From contig CAVZID010000004.1 of the NCBI GenBank assembly GCA_963775245.1, positions 37,821 through 101,820 of the forward strand: DNA of 64,000 nucleotides, given 5' to 3'. The notes under the pieces are model-generated. The model was not told the origin of the DNA, did no database searches, and saw only the letters and a list, made by a program, of their open reading frames with translations. A program made the translations under genes and the position numbers. This document shows, piece by piece, positions 54,018 to 62,773 of this stretch (position 1 is the stretch's first letter; every line of letters begins with the position of its first letter). Source of the stretch: CAVSWT01 sp963775245 (lineage in GTDB: Bacteria > Bacteroidota > Ignavibacteria > Ignavibacteriales > Ignavibacteriaceae).

Positions 54018-54404
54018 TTATCTTTTAGAAAATTGAAATCTTTTACGAGCTTTTGGTCTTCCGGGTTTTTTACGTTCAACCATTCGAGGGTCTCTTGTTA
54101 ATAACCCATCAGGCTTTAATGCTTTTCTGAAGTCCGGATTAATAGCAACCAGAGCTCTAGCAATACCAAGCTTAACTGCGCCGGCTTGACCGGTAGTTCC
54201 ACCGCCATTAACATTAATGAGTAAATCGTAGAAACCTTCAGTTTCAGTAACCTTTAATGGAGTTAGAATATCTTCTCGATTAAGAAGCATCGGGAAAACT
54301 TTTTCAAATTCTTTTCCGTTTACGGTAATCTTTCCATTTCCGCTTCTCAGAATTACACGTGCAACTGCTGTCTTTCTTCTTCCTACATAAATTTGATCTG
54401 CCAT
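54018..54404 (-). CDS. rpsI: ribosomal protein S9
   Basis: 128 residues. GRRKTAVARVILRSGNGKITVNG at the N-terminus and the basic C-terminus RKKPGRPKARKRFQFSKR that reaches the P site. 10 bp after rplM, as in most bacteria. Confidence 0.97.
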   Translation of the reverse strand: MADQIYVGRRKTAVARVILRSGNGKITVNGKEFEKVFPMLLNREDILTPLKVTETEGFYDLLINVNGGGTTGQAGAVKLGIARALVAINPDFRKALKPDGLLTRDPRMVERKKPGRPKARKRFQFSKR

Positions 54405-54414
54405 TTTCTCTCCG

Positions 54415-54855
54415 TTATAAACTTATTGTTTCAGGCTTTTGAGCTTGATGTGGGTGTGATTCACCGGAATAAACTTTTAATTTCTTAATTAACTTATTCC
54501 CCAATCTGTTTTTAGGAAGCATACCTCTTACAGCGTTCTCTAAAACAAATTCGGGTTTTTTTGCAATCAACTCTTCAAATGATTTTACTTTTAACCCGCC
54601 GGGATAACCGGAATGATGAGCATAAGTTTTTAATAATTCTCTTTTACCTGTCATCTTAACTTTTTCTGCATTTACTATTACAACAAAATCACCGGTATCT
54701 GCATTAGGCGAAAAAGTTGGTTTGTTTTTTCCTCTAATAATCATGGCAACTTTCGAAGCCAGTCTACCCAAAACCTGATCCTTTGCATCAACAACATACC
54801 ATTTTCTATCGGCATTTTCCGTGCTTATAAACCTGGTTAATTTTTCTTGTTTCAC
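54415..54855 (-). CDS. rplM: ribosomal protein L13
   Basis: 146 residues from a GTG start with GGAGG 9 nt upstream. WYVVDAKDQVLGRLAS, FVVIVNAEKVKMTGK and AHHSGYPGGLK identify L13. First gene of the rplM-rpsI-rpsB-tsf cluster. Confidence 0.97.
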   Translation of the reverse strand: MKQEKLTRFISTENADRKWYVVDAKDQVLGRLASKVAMIIRGKNKPTFSPNADTGDFVVIVNAEKVKMTGKRELLKTYAHHSGYPGGLKVKSFEELIAKKPEFVLENAVRGMLPKNRLGNKLIKKLKVYSGESHPHQAQKPETISL

Positions 54856-54900
54856 GCTATTTTCCTCCGAAACATAAAATCATTTCAAATAAAGAGCAGA

Positions 54901-54929
54901 AATTTAAGTTTAACAAGCCTGAAAGTCAA
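54901..54929 (-). promoter_or_regulatory. candidate promoter of the rplM operon
   Basis: The minus strand has TTGACT (54929-54924), a 17-bp spacer and TAAATT (54906-54901), about 45 bp before the rplM start. Fits a sigma-70-like promoter; not tested against the Bacteroidota consensus. Confidence 0.45.
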
Positions 54930-55064
54930 GAAAATCTATTTTGAATTATTTTGAAAAAAAGGAGTAATAATTTAATTTTTTCAATTTTGTGGAATTTAAC
55001 TGGAGAATTTTATATACAATACAAATACTGAAATAAGAAATATGTATGAAAGTCTTATTTTTAT

Positions 55065-55093
55065 AAACCCGGTTTCTCTAAGAAACCGGGTTT
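55065..55093. repeat. 29-bp palindromic repeat, family A
   Basis: AAACCCGGTTTCT / AGAAACCGGGTTT with a 3-nt loop and TATAA/TATTT flanks, the same size and form as the copy at 6848-6876. It sits 12 bp after the DUF4412 stop and may end that transcript. Confidence 0.7.
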
Positions 55094-55104
55094 ATTTATG
55101 ATAA

Positions 55105-55806
55105 CTAATTTTGTTTCTGCCCTCTATTCATCATAGGCACACTGAACTTAGAAAAACCGGCTGGAATTTCAAACATACTATTGTCTAGAGATTTTTTCTC
55201 TACAGATTTAACTTCCATAGAACTTTCAACTTTCCCGTCTTCATAATGAATAGCCTGCATCGGGAAATATCCTTTTCCTTCAATCTCCTTTTGCCAGCTT
55301 GATGATTCATCATTCGCCATAGGGTTACTAAAGCCCATAAAGTTTCCCAATTCTTTTGTCATCCAAGCTTCAGTTTTATTGCCATCATCATCTGTATAAA
55401 CCCACTTTTCACATTCGTAACCATTAATGTCTTTTGTTTCGCCGGTCTTATCAAACTTCCCATTCATCTTTCCATTATCTTCTGATTCATCATTCTTTTT
55501 CATTTTTTCAGCCATACCTTTCATCATATTCATATCCATCTCCATATACATTTTTTGTTCAGGCATAAGAATAGTCATTTTATGTTCTTTTGAATCCATA
55601 ACTACGTTAGCCTTTTGCTCATCACTAATGTTAATTAAGGTTTTGTTGCCTTTAACAAACATGTTTATGTCGGTGTCTTTATCACCTGATTTTACATTCA
55701 TAACAACTTTGCCTTCAAACTGTGATTGTGCAAGAATCTTTACAGAAACCAAAGAAACCATCAGCATTAACAAAGAAAAAAAGCTGAAATAAGTTTTTCT
55801 AAACAT
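55105..55806 (-). CDS. DUF4412 domain secreted protein
   Basis: 233 residues. Signal peptide FSLLMLMVSLVSVKILAQ. A DUF4412-type domain follows: FEGKVVMNVKSGDKDTDINMFV, then NVVMDSKEHKMTILMPEQKMY, a Met/Lys-rich loop and NGYECEKWVYTDDDGNKTEAWMTKELG. These periplasmic or surface proteins are common in Bacteroidota; function unknown. Confidence 0.75.
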   Translation of the reverse strand: MFRKTYFSFFSLLMLMVSLVSVKILAQSQFEGKVVMNVKSGDKDTDINMFVKGNKTLINISDEQKANVVMDSKEHKMTILMPEQKMYMEMDMNMMKGMAEKMKKNDESEDNGKMNGKFDKTGETKDINGYECEKWVYTDDDGNKTEAWMTKELGNFMGFSNPMANDESSSWQKEIEGKGYFPMQAIHYEDGKVESSMEVKSVEKKSLDNSMFEIPAGFSKFSVPMMNRGQKQN

Positions 55807-55840
55807 AGCTCCTCCTCGACTTAAGTTATTTTAATTTTAA

Positions 55841-56596
55841 TTAGAAATATTGTTTTCCAAACTTAAATGTTTTTATCATACCAAAAAACTCAGGCTGAAA
55901 TGATTTGAAAGAATCTCTGTCATTCATAATTAGCTTTACACTAAAGTCTTCATCATCTTCCGTTCTAATATAAAGTATTTGACTAATTTGTCCCGCTAAT
56001 TCTACAGGATCATTATAAAAAATTACATAATTTTTTTCCGACCTTTTGTTTTTATACCTGCTTTCATTAAATAAAAATTTTTCTTTTACTTCTAAATGAA
56101 TATACGGCGGTGGATCATAAGTGCCTTTCAATGCCCAGAAAGTAACTCCATCAAGTTTGTCTTTTACATTTTGATCAATGTACGTCCATCCTTTTGGATA
56201 TCGCATTGAAACATCCAATGTTGGTTCTTTGTAAATCTGATCAAGATTAGTTGTATCCGCATTGGTCCCAGAGAAATTTAAAAACGTAACTGCATTTTTG
56301 TTTGTTTGATTTTCTTTTTTCTCAATTATTTTATTTTGTTCAAATTCTTTTTTAGAAACTTTCTTTATTGGCAAAGATTTATCTTCATGTTTTTCTTTCA
56401 CCACAGGAATGGTGTTTTTAATATTTTCAAATTCATTGGTATAAACTTGAACATACGGGTTTGTTTTATGATGGTTGTTAACAGTGATATCAAATATAAA
56501 TATTGAGGCAAAAATTATAACAGAATGTAATACTATAGATATAGATATGCTTATGAAATAGTTATCCTCATTATATTTTATCAAAGCTAAATTCAT
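55841..56596 (-). CDS. hypothetical membrane-anchored protein
   Basis: 251 residues. One transmembrane helix at about 18-38 (SISIVLHSVIIFASIFIFDI), a charged linker, and a C-terminal globular part (YPKGWTYIDQNVKDKLDGVTFWALKGTYDPPPYIHLEVKE). The layout resembles TonB-like anchors, but no TonB domain is seen. It precedes the DUF4412 gene by 34 bp on the same strand, so they may be co-transcribed. Confidence 0.6.
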   Translation of the reverse strand: MNLALIKYNEDNYFISISISIVLHSVIIFASIFIFDITVNNHHKTNPYVQVYTNEFENIKNTIPVVKEKHEDKSLPIKKVSKKEFEQNKIIEKKENQTNKNAVTFLNFSGTNADTTNLDQIYKEPTLDVSMRYPKGWTYIDQNVKDKLDGVTFWALKGTYDPPPYIHLEVKEKFLFNESRYKNKRSEKNYVIFYNDPVELAGQISQILYIRTEDDEDFSVKLIMNDRDSFKSFQPEFFGMIKTFKFGKQYF

Positions 56597-56680
56597 GGTT
56601 ACTTTAACATAAGCTAAAGCAAATTTTAATTCAAGACTATATATACATTCCTAATATCATGTCATTTATGGATCAAAATA

Positions 56681-56716
56681 TTATAACCCCAATTTCTTGA
56701 AGAAATATGATTTATT
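56681..56716. repeat. degenerate copy of palindromic repeat family A
   Basis: TTATAACCCCAATTTCTTGA then AGAAATATGATTTATT. The inner stem TTTCTT/AAGAAA and the flanks match the copies at 6848 and 55065, but the outer stem is broken. Confidence 0.4.
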
Positions 56717-56852
56717 TACCAAGCTTGATCCGAAACTCCACTATTGGCGCAACAATAAACTTATTATTGTTCAAATTAATTTTCTTTGAAGCCGGTGCTA
56801 AAATTACTAATTTTGGTGTCGTTTTTTTTTAATTATTTAATGTGAATTCATA

Positions 56853-57905
56853 ATGAAATTTTTAATTACCGGCGGTGCCGGATTTTTAGGTATTAATTTA
56901 GTTCGACATTTACATTCCCGCGGCCATAAGGTTATATCTTATGATATAGCGGAGTTCGATTATCCGGATATGCTTGCTTATACCGGAGATGGTACAATTA
57001 AGATCATTAAAAATGATATAAGAAATAAAAGCGCTGTTGATGAAGCTATAAAAGGAATAGATGTTATAATACATACTGCGGCAGCCTTGCCGTTGTATAA
57101 GCCTGAAGATATTATGTCAACAGATGTCGAAGGAACAAAAAATTTACTTGAAGCAGCGAAGAAGCATAACGTTAAAAGATTTATTCATATCTCATCCACT
57201 GCTGTTTATGGTATTCCTGATCATCATCCAATAAGTGAAGATGATAAATTAGACGGTGTTGGCCATTACGGAAAAGCAAAAATTCTTGCCGAGAAAGAAT
57301 GTCTTTTTTATCGAAACAATGGGATGTGCGTACCAATTATAAGGCCCAAATCTTTTGTCGGCCCGGAACGATTAGGCGTGTTTGATTTACTTTTTGATTG
57401 GGCAAGAGACGGCAAAGGATTTCCAATGATTGGAAATGGTCAAAATCGTTATCAGCTAATGGATGTTGAGGATCTTTGTGATGCCATTTATTTATGTGCA
57501 ACTCTTGATGAAAAAAATGTTAACGATACTTTTAACATTGGTGCAAAAGTATTTACAACAATGAAAGAAGATTACCAGGCAGTTTTGGATTATGCCGGCT
57601 TTGGTAAAAAAATAGTCGGCTTACCTGAAAAGCCGATAATATTTACTTTAAAAATTTTAGAAGCTCTTAAAATTTCACCATTATATAAATGGGTTTATGA
57701 GACTGCTTCTAAAGATTCATTTGTTTCCATTGAAAAAGCTGAGATTGTTTTAGGATACAAACCAAAATATTCAAATAAAGATGCTTTGATTAGAAGCTAT
57801 AAATGGTATGTTGAACATTTTGATGAATTTAAAAATAAAAGCGGTGTTTCTCACAGAGTTCCCTGGAAACAAGGAATTTTAAGAGTAGCTAAGATGTTTT
57901 TTTGA
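56853..57905 (+). CDS. NAD-dependent epimerase/dehydratase
   Basis: 350 residues, extended SDR. Rossmann motif GGAGFLGINL, DVIIHTAAALP, SSTAVYG, catalytic Y-x3-K (HYGKAKILAE, about 145-150), and RPKSFVGPERLGVFDLL. Acts on a sugar nucleotide or related substrate, which cannot be specified. Single gene, divergent from 55841-56596. Confidence 0.85.
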   Translation: MKFLITGGAGFLGINLVRHLHSRGHKVISYDIAEFDYPDMLAYTGDGTIKIIKNDIRNKSAVDEAIKGIDVIIHTAAALPLYKPEDIMSTDVEGTKNLLEAAKKHNVKRFIHISSTAVYGIPDHHPISEDDKLDGVGHYGKAKILAEKECLFYRNNGMCVPIIRPKSFVGPERLGVFDLLFDWARDGKGFPMIGNGQNRYQLMDVEDLCDAIYLCATLDEKNVNDTFNIGAKVFTTMKEDYQAVLDYAGFGKKIVGLPEKPIIFTLKILEALKISPLYKWVYETASKDSFVSIEKAEIVLGYKPKYSNKDALIRSYKWYVEHFDEFKNKSGVSHRVPWKQGILRVAKMFF

Positions 57906-57941
57906 TTATTTTTATACATTTATTTGTTTTTGCTCAGTCGG

Positions 57942-57974
57942 TTGAGTAATTTTACTCAATTGATTGAGTAAAAT
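57942..57974. promoter_or_regulatory. repeated TTGAGTAA operator-like palindrome
   Basis: A perfect palindrome TTGAGTAATTTTACTCAA (57942-57959) followed at once by a further TTGAGTAAAAT half site (57964-57974), ending 2 bp before the ATPase start. Likely a regulator or autoregulation site; inferred from structure. Confidence 0.5.
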
Positions 57975-57976
57975 TT

Positions 57977-59165
57977 ATGTATGAAAGAAGCCAGCTAAAA
58001 GAATTTAATCAAGCGTTTTAAAGAACCTAGGAAATTCATCCAGGTTATTACTGGACCGCGTCAGGTTGGAAAAACAACACTAGCAGAACAATTAGTTCAG
58101 AAGATATCAATACCATATAGCTTTGTATCTGCCGATGCAATCCCGCCCTCAGATTCAACATGGTTAGAGCAACAGTATGAAACTGCACGTTTAAAATTGA
58201 GTTCAACAAAATCAAAAGAATATCTTTTAATAGTTGATGAGATACAGAAACTTCACAACTGGAGTGAAGTTATAAAAAAAAATTGGGACAACGATTCAAG
58301 AAATAATATCCCAATAAAACTTTTGTTGCTTGGCTCTGCTACTCTTTTAATTCAAAAAGGATTGACTGAATCTTTAACTGGCCGATTTGAAGTAGTTCAG
58401 CTTCCTCACTGGGGCTATTCAGAAATGCTGGATGCTTTTGATTTTACACCGGAAGAATATGTTTTTTTTGGATCATATCCAGGTGCTGCACAACTAATAA
58501 AAGATGAAAAGAGATGGAAGGATTATATTTTAAATTCAATTATTGAAACAACCATTTCTAAAGATATACTGCAGCTCACTCAGGTTCAAAAGCCTGCTTT
58601 ACTTAAAAATCTTTTCGATCTTTCATGCAAGTATGCAACTGAAATATTATCGTACACAAAAATGCTTGGCCAGTTACATGATGCAGGAAATACCACAACT
58701 TTAGCACATTACCAGGATTTGCTGAATAAAACTTGGATGATTGCCGGAATTCAAAAGTTTTCAGGTTCGGCTGTTTCAGTTAAATCGAGCATTCCTAAAT
58801 GGTTAACTTACAACACAGCTTTTTCTTCCGTTTATTCCGAGCTAAGCTTTAAACAATCTACTGCACAATTGGACGCATGGGGAAGATATGTTGAAAGATC
58901 TATTGGTTCATATTTAATTAATCAATCGCGTATTAACGATTTTCAACTTTATTATTGGCGTGAAGGTAATGATGAAGTGGATTTTATTTTAGCGAAGGGT
59001 AAAAAAATTATTACGCTTGAAGTAAAAACAAACAGGACAAAGGTTCATAAAGGCATAGAGAAATTTAATCAATCATATAAAACATATAAAAATATTTTGG
59101 TTAGTAAAGAATCTTTATCATGGGATGAGTTCCTTAAAACAGATATTTCAATAATTTTTGATTGA
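57977..59165 (+). pseudogene. DUF4143-type AAA ATPase, frameshifted near the N-terminus
   Basis: About 395 residues. The ATG at 57977 reads MYERSQLKEF; a small indel near 58007 shifts to the main frame (IKRFKEPRKFIQVITG). Walker A GPRQVGKTT, Walker B LLIVDEIQK, sensor LLLLGSATLL, and a C-terminal DUF4143 domain with YYWREGNDEVDFILAKGKKI, which carries PD-(D/E)xK-like residues. Members are stand-alone ATPases of unclear role, sometimes toxin-like or mobile. Only the first 10 residues are out of frame. Confidence 0.8.
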
Positions 59166-59209
59166 AGGTTATTAAATTAAAATATTATTTAAGCTTCGAT
59201 TGAAAATTA

Positions 59210-59230
59210 AGACGCTTCACCGAAGCGTCT
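59210..59230. repeat. short palindrome AGACGCTTC/GAAGCGTCT
   Basis: A perfect 9-bp stem with an ACC loop, followed by CTAC rather than a T run. Resembles dispersed palindromic repeats; no second copy seen in the window. Confidence 0.45.
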
Positions 59231-59372
59231 CTACAACAAAATCAAATTTTACTTATCTAAAATTAATGATCACATAATAATTATTTCCTAATTTTAATTA
59301 TATTTATTTCCCTTAAAAAATTATTATCTTATCTTTAATTGAAAATTAAAACTTACTTCAAGGAGTTGTGAG

Positions 59373-60416
59373 ATGGCAAATAAAAAGAAATATTTGAAAG
59401 AGGTAATTCAGCATATAGATATTAAAAAGCATAATGTTATTCCCCTTGTTGATTCGATGGAACACATGGCTTTTACAGCAAGAGATTTAAATCGAGCTGC
59501 CAGAATTTATGATATGATGTTAAAAGAGCAAGAGTGCGGAATAATTTTAACTCTTGCCGGAAGCTTATTTAGTGCCGGGTTAAAAAAAGTTGTTTATGAC
59601 TTAGTTATGAATAACATGGTTGATGCAATTGTTTCCACCGGTGCAGTAATGGTTGATCAGGACTTTTTCGAAGCGCTTGGTTTTAAGCATTACAAAGGAA
59701 CTCCTTTTAGCGATGATAATGAGTTAAGGGATTTGCACATCGATAGAATTTATGATACGTATATTGATGAAGATGAATTAAGAGTCTGCGATGAAACTAC
59801 CGGAAAAATATTTGACAGCTTAGAACCGCGCCCATATTCATCAAGAGAATTACTTTGGGAATTTGGAAAATATCTTGATAACAAAGGCGGGCCAAAAGTA
59901 GACGACTCTGTTATTTATGCCTGCTATAAAAAGAATGTTCCAATTTTCGTCCCGGCTTTTTCTGATTGTTCTGCCGGATTTGGATTTATAGTTCATCAAA
60001 CACAAAATCCAACTAAACATGTTTCAATTGATTCAGCAAAAGATTTTCTTGAATTAACAAAAATAAAATTGAACACAAAAGAAACAGGAATTTTTATGAT
60101 TGGCGGCGGTGTTCCTAAAAACTTTACTCAAGATATTGTTGTTGCGGCAGACATTCTTCAAGAAGATGCCCCAATGCACAAATACGCAGTTCAAATTACA
60201 GTTGCAGATGTTAGAGACGGCGCATTATCAAGCTCGACGTTAAAAGAAGCAAGCTCATGGGGAAAAGTTGAAACAACTCACGAACAAATGGTTTATTCCG
60301 AAGCAACAATCGCAATGCCTTTGATTGCCGGCTATGCATATCACAAAGGTTCATGGAAAGAAAGAGAACCAAGAGAATTTCAGAAGATTTATTCGGAAGA
60401 AAAAGCGGAAGCTTAA
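59373..60416 (+). CDS. deoxyhypusine synthase-like protein
   Basis: 347 residues. NAD-dependent enzyme family that in eukaryotes and archaea moves the aminobutyl group of spermidine onto a lysine of eIF5A. NAD-binding FTARDLNRAARIYD, LAGSLFSAGLK, AIVSTGAVMVDQDF, GGGVPKNFTQDI, and the catalytic-lysine block SSWGKV near residue 315 (the K329 region of the human enzyme). Bacteria lack eIF5A, so homologues may make homospermidine or modify another substrate. Shine-Dalgarno AAGGAG; own terminator. Confidence 0.9.
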   Translation: MANKKKYLKEVIQHIDIKKHNVIPLVDSMEHMAFTARDLNRAARIYDMMLKEQECGIILTLAGSLFSAGLKKVVYDLVMNNMVDAIVSTGAVMVDQDFFEALGFKHYKGTPFSDDNELRDLHIDRIYDTYIDEDELRVCDETTGKIFDSLEPRPYSSRELLWEFGKYLDNKGGPKVDDSVIYACYKKNVPIFVPAFSDCSAGFGFIVHQTQNPTKHVSIDSAKDFLELTKIKLNTKETGIFMIGGGVPKNFTQDIVVAADILQEDAPMHKYAVQITVADVRDGALSSSTLKEASSWGKVETTHEQMVYSEATIAMPLIAGYAYHKGSWKEREPREFQKIYSEEKAEA

Positions 60417-60442
60417 GTAACTAATCTTATAGGTTTAATTAG

Positions 60443-60471
60443 ATGCCGGAATTTTTCCGGCATTTTTTTTA
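60443..60471 (+). terminator. rho-independent terminator
   Basis: ATGCCGGAA / TTCCGGCAT with a 3-nt loop and eight Ts, 27 bp after the deoxyhypusine synthase stop. Confidence 0.88.
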
Positions 60472-60510
60472 TTGATTAAACTATATCACTTATAACTTTA
60501 TCTTTAAATA

Positions 60511-61960
60511 GTCAGTCCTTAAAAAGTCTGTCTGTTTTCTAATAACAATAAAACCTTTTTATTATTTGGTTCAAAATTGTTTTGGATATAGTTTATTAAA
60601 AGAGCAAAAAATATTTTTCCCTTAGGAATGGATTCCCACAACTTTCGCATCAACTTCTTAAAATTAAATGCTGCCGCTGCTAACATTAAATTCATTGAGT
60701 CTCCGATAAGTCCTTTCAAATAATTTCTCAATAATCTGTGATCCGTTTTTAAGTGACCGATTATTGGTTCTATGGCTGCTCTTCTTCTAAATCTCGCTCT
60801 GGCTTTTTTCTTCTCATACTCACTGCTTCCCTTCTTGGGCGGCTTGGGTATCAGTATCTCCGTTTCTCCTATTCTTGTTTTGCCTTTATAGCCCCTGTCG
60901 GCTATGGCTACTTTGGGGCTACTGCCTCTCAACTGTTGGCATTGCTCCAATGCTTTCGGTAATGTGTGTCCATCATAGTCATTGTTTTCTAAACTGTATG
61001 CACCTACTATTATCCCGCTTTTCTTTGTCATCACTATTGATGCCTTTGAGCCAAACTCATATTTCTTGTGCTCTTTTCCCTTCGAAACACAATATACTTT
61101 TGATTCGTGGATACTGTAGATCTTTTCTTTGTCGTCTTTCTTCTGGCTTAATATTTTCTTAAAGATTATTATCTTTTCATTATACTTCTGTTTTTGGCCT
61201 TTACTCAGCCCTCGTTCGAGCTCTCGTACCAATCTACCGGCTATGGTCTTTAGTTTTCTTGCTGCTGCATATGCCCTCTTTTTATTCTTTGGATGATTTC
61301 TAAATCTTTGCGCCATCACTAATTTCTTTACTACCCTTGTATAGCTCTGCCTTTGTTCGATGCCTTCTTCCTTGGCTATCTTCCTGCATTGTTCAATTAT
61401 CTTTTTGTGCAGTTTTACATCCGTTGGAAACGTAATGTTTTTCTCTTGTACCGTTGTATCTACTACTACTTCTTTTTCCATCGCTGATTTGCCGTGCAGG
61501 CTTATCGATATCTCAAGTATCTTTTTTACCCCTTCTTCGCCTATGCGTTTTCTAAAATGTACTAAATCACTTGGCTCTACTGGAAACTTCCACTGAAAAT
61601 CTTTCTCTCCGCTGAAGTACTGCCAATATGGATTCTGTACCCATCTTTCTACTACTGTCTCGTCTCCTAAATTATACATCTGTTTCAGTATTATCAGCGA
61701 CACCATTAGCCTTACTGGTTTTGACGGCCTTCCAAATTCTATGTAATACTTCTCAAAGTCTTTTTCTATTTCCACCCAGGGCATCTTCTCCGACAATTGA
61801 TACAACGGTTCTTTCGGATTCAACATCTCTTGCAATCCTTGGTACAAAAAACTTTTCTGATGCTTATCCGGTGAATTGCCTTTCATCTGAGTTATCCTTT
61901 TTTCTTTAAATAATTTGCAAGGTTTTAATCACAATTTATTTAAATCTTGCAATATCTGAC
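60511..61960 (-). mobile_element. IS5-like insertion sequence (ends approximate)
   Basis: About 1,450 bp around an intact transposase. GTCAG at 60511-60515 and CTGAC at 61956-61960 are the outermost matching inverted bases, but the terminal repeat is weak and no target duplication could be recognised. It lies between a terminator and the end of the DUF4249 gene and does not interrupt either. Confidence 0.6.
60519..61886 (-). CDS. IS5-family transposase
   Basis: 455 residues. N-terminal DUF772-like region (MPWVEIEKDFEKYY, SLIILKQMYNLGDETVVERW), then the DDE core: VVVDTTVQEKNI (first Asp), VAIADRGYKG (second Asp), and RRAAIEPIIGHLKTDHRL (Glu). A Lys/Arg-rich stretch of about 100 residues lies between the first two Asp. 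The frame is uninterrupted and AAAGGA precedes the ATG, so it may be active. GC is higher than its neighbours. Confidence 0.9.
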   Translation of the reverse strand: MKGNSPDKHQKSFLYQGLQEMLNPKEPLYQLSEKMPWVEIEKDFEKYYIEFGRPSKPVRLMVSLIILKQMYNLGDETVVERWVQNPYWQYFSGEKDFQWKFPVEPSDLVHFRKRIGEEGVKKILEISISLHGKSAMEKEVVVDTTVQEKNITFPTDVKLHKKIIEQCRKIAKEEGIEQRQSYTRVVKKLVMAQRFRNHPKNKKRAYAAARKLKTIAGRLVRELERGLSKGQKQKYNEKIIIFKKILSQKKDDKEKIYSIHESKVYCVSKGKEHKKYEFGSKASIVMTKKSGIIVGAYSLENNDYDGHTLPKALEQCQQLRGSSPKVAIADRGYKGKTRIGETEILIPKPPKKGSSEYEKKKARARFRRRAAIEPIIGHLKTDHRLLRNYLKGLIGDSMNLMLAAAAFNFKKLMRKLWESIPKGKIFFALLINYIQNNFEPNNKKVLLLLENRQTF

Positions 61961-61993
61961 AACTCTTTTTTTCTCTTTTCTTTTATTTTTTCT

Positions 61994-62773
61994 CTACTTA
62001 TTTATTTTTTTTACTTTTTCAGGATCGACTAAATAAACTTTTTTCACAGTCCCCGATCCGAAATAACCATATCCTTTATTTAATCCGCATGAATTATACT
62101 CTTCAAAGTGATGTTGATAAAAATTTTTATCTACTGCTGTCACACTTACTCTTGTATATTGAGTAGTGTCTAGATCTGGATAAAAAGCATCGTTGTTATA
62201 ATTAAAAGTTGTATCGTTAGTTATAAATGCATATTTAATGTAAGAAGTAGGGGCTCCATAATAATATGTTAATGGAAAATTAAAATTGATTATATATGCA
62301 TAAGCATTATCACTCTTTGTCCATTTCAGGTCTAATATTACTGATTTATCGACAAGGATTTCCTGGTAATTTTTAAGTGATGTAATTTCGAAATCTCCAG
62401 GTAAAGTAGTTTCCCCGGTTATTGTTTCTGTCCCCGTTTTTATATTTAAATAATATTTTTCACCCGGCTTAAAATGAGATGTTGAATCGACATAATATTC
62501 AGCATAAAAATTATCATTGTAATATGAATATTTTTCTAAGGTTGAATTTCCGGTAACAGAAACATCTGCTTTGTCATAAAAATAATCTGAAGAATCATTG
62601 CTGTTTAAAGGTACTGCTCTATAAACAAAAACCTTCTGTTTGGCTGAATCGCTTGTTATATATGCTAATACACTGTAATCGTCAATTCCAGTTGGTTCGG
62701 TTGTTATTTTTTTACAACCGACCGTAATGACAAAAAGAGTAAATAAAAAATATAATAACATTTTAAAAATCAA
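61994..62773 (-). CDS. DUF4249 domain lipoprotein
   Basis: 259 residues. Lipoprotein signal LLYFLFTLFVITVGC with Cys at about 19. The body fits DUF4249: DDYSVLAYITSDSAKQKVFVYRA, then FKPGEKYYLNIKTGTETITGETTLPGDFEI and a Cys-containing loop HFEEYNSCGLNKGYG. DUF4249 proteins are surface lipoproteins paired with TonB receptors in Bacteroidota. It follows the receptor gene; the ATG at 62761 avoids the small overlap. Confidence 0.85.
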   Translation of the reverse strand: MIFKMLLYFLFTLFVITVGCKKITTEPTGIDDYSVLAYITSDSAKQKVFVYRAVPLNSNDSSDYFYDKADVSVTGNSTLEKYSYYNDNFYAEYYVDSTSHFKPGEKYYLNIKTGTETITGETTLPGDFEITSLKNYQEILVDKSVILDLKWTKSDNAYAYIINFNFPLTYYYGAPTSYIKYAFITNDTTFNYNNDAFYPDLDTTQYTRVSVTAVDKNFYQHHFEEYNSCGLNKGYGYFGSGTVKKVYLVDPEKVKKINK

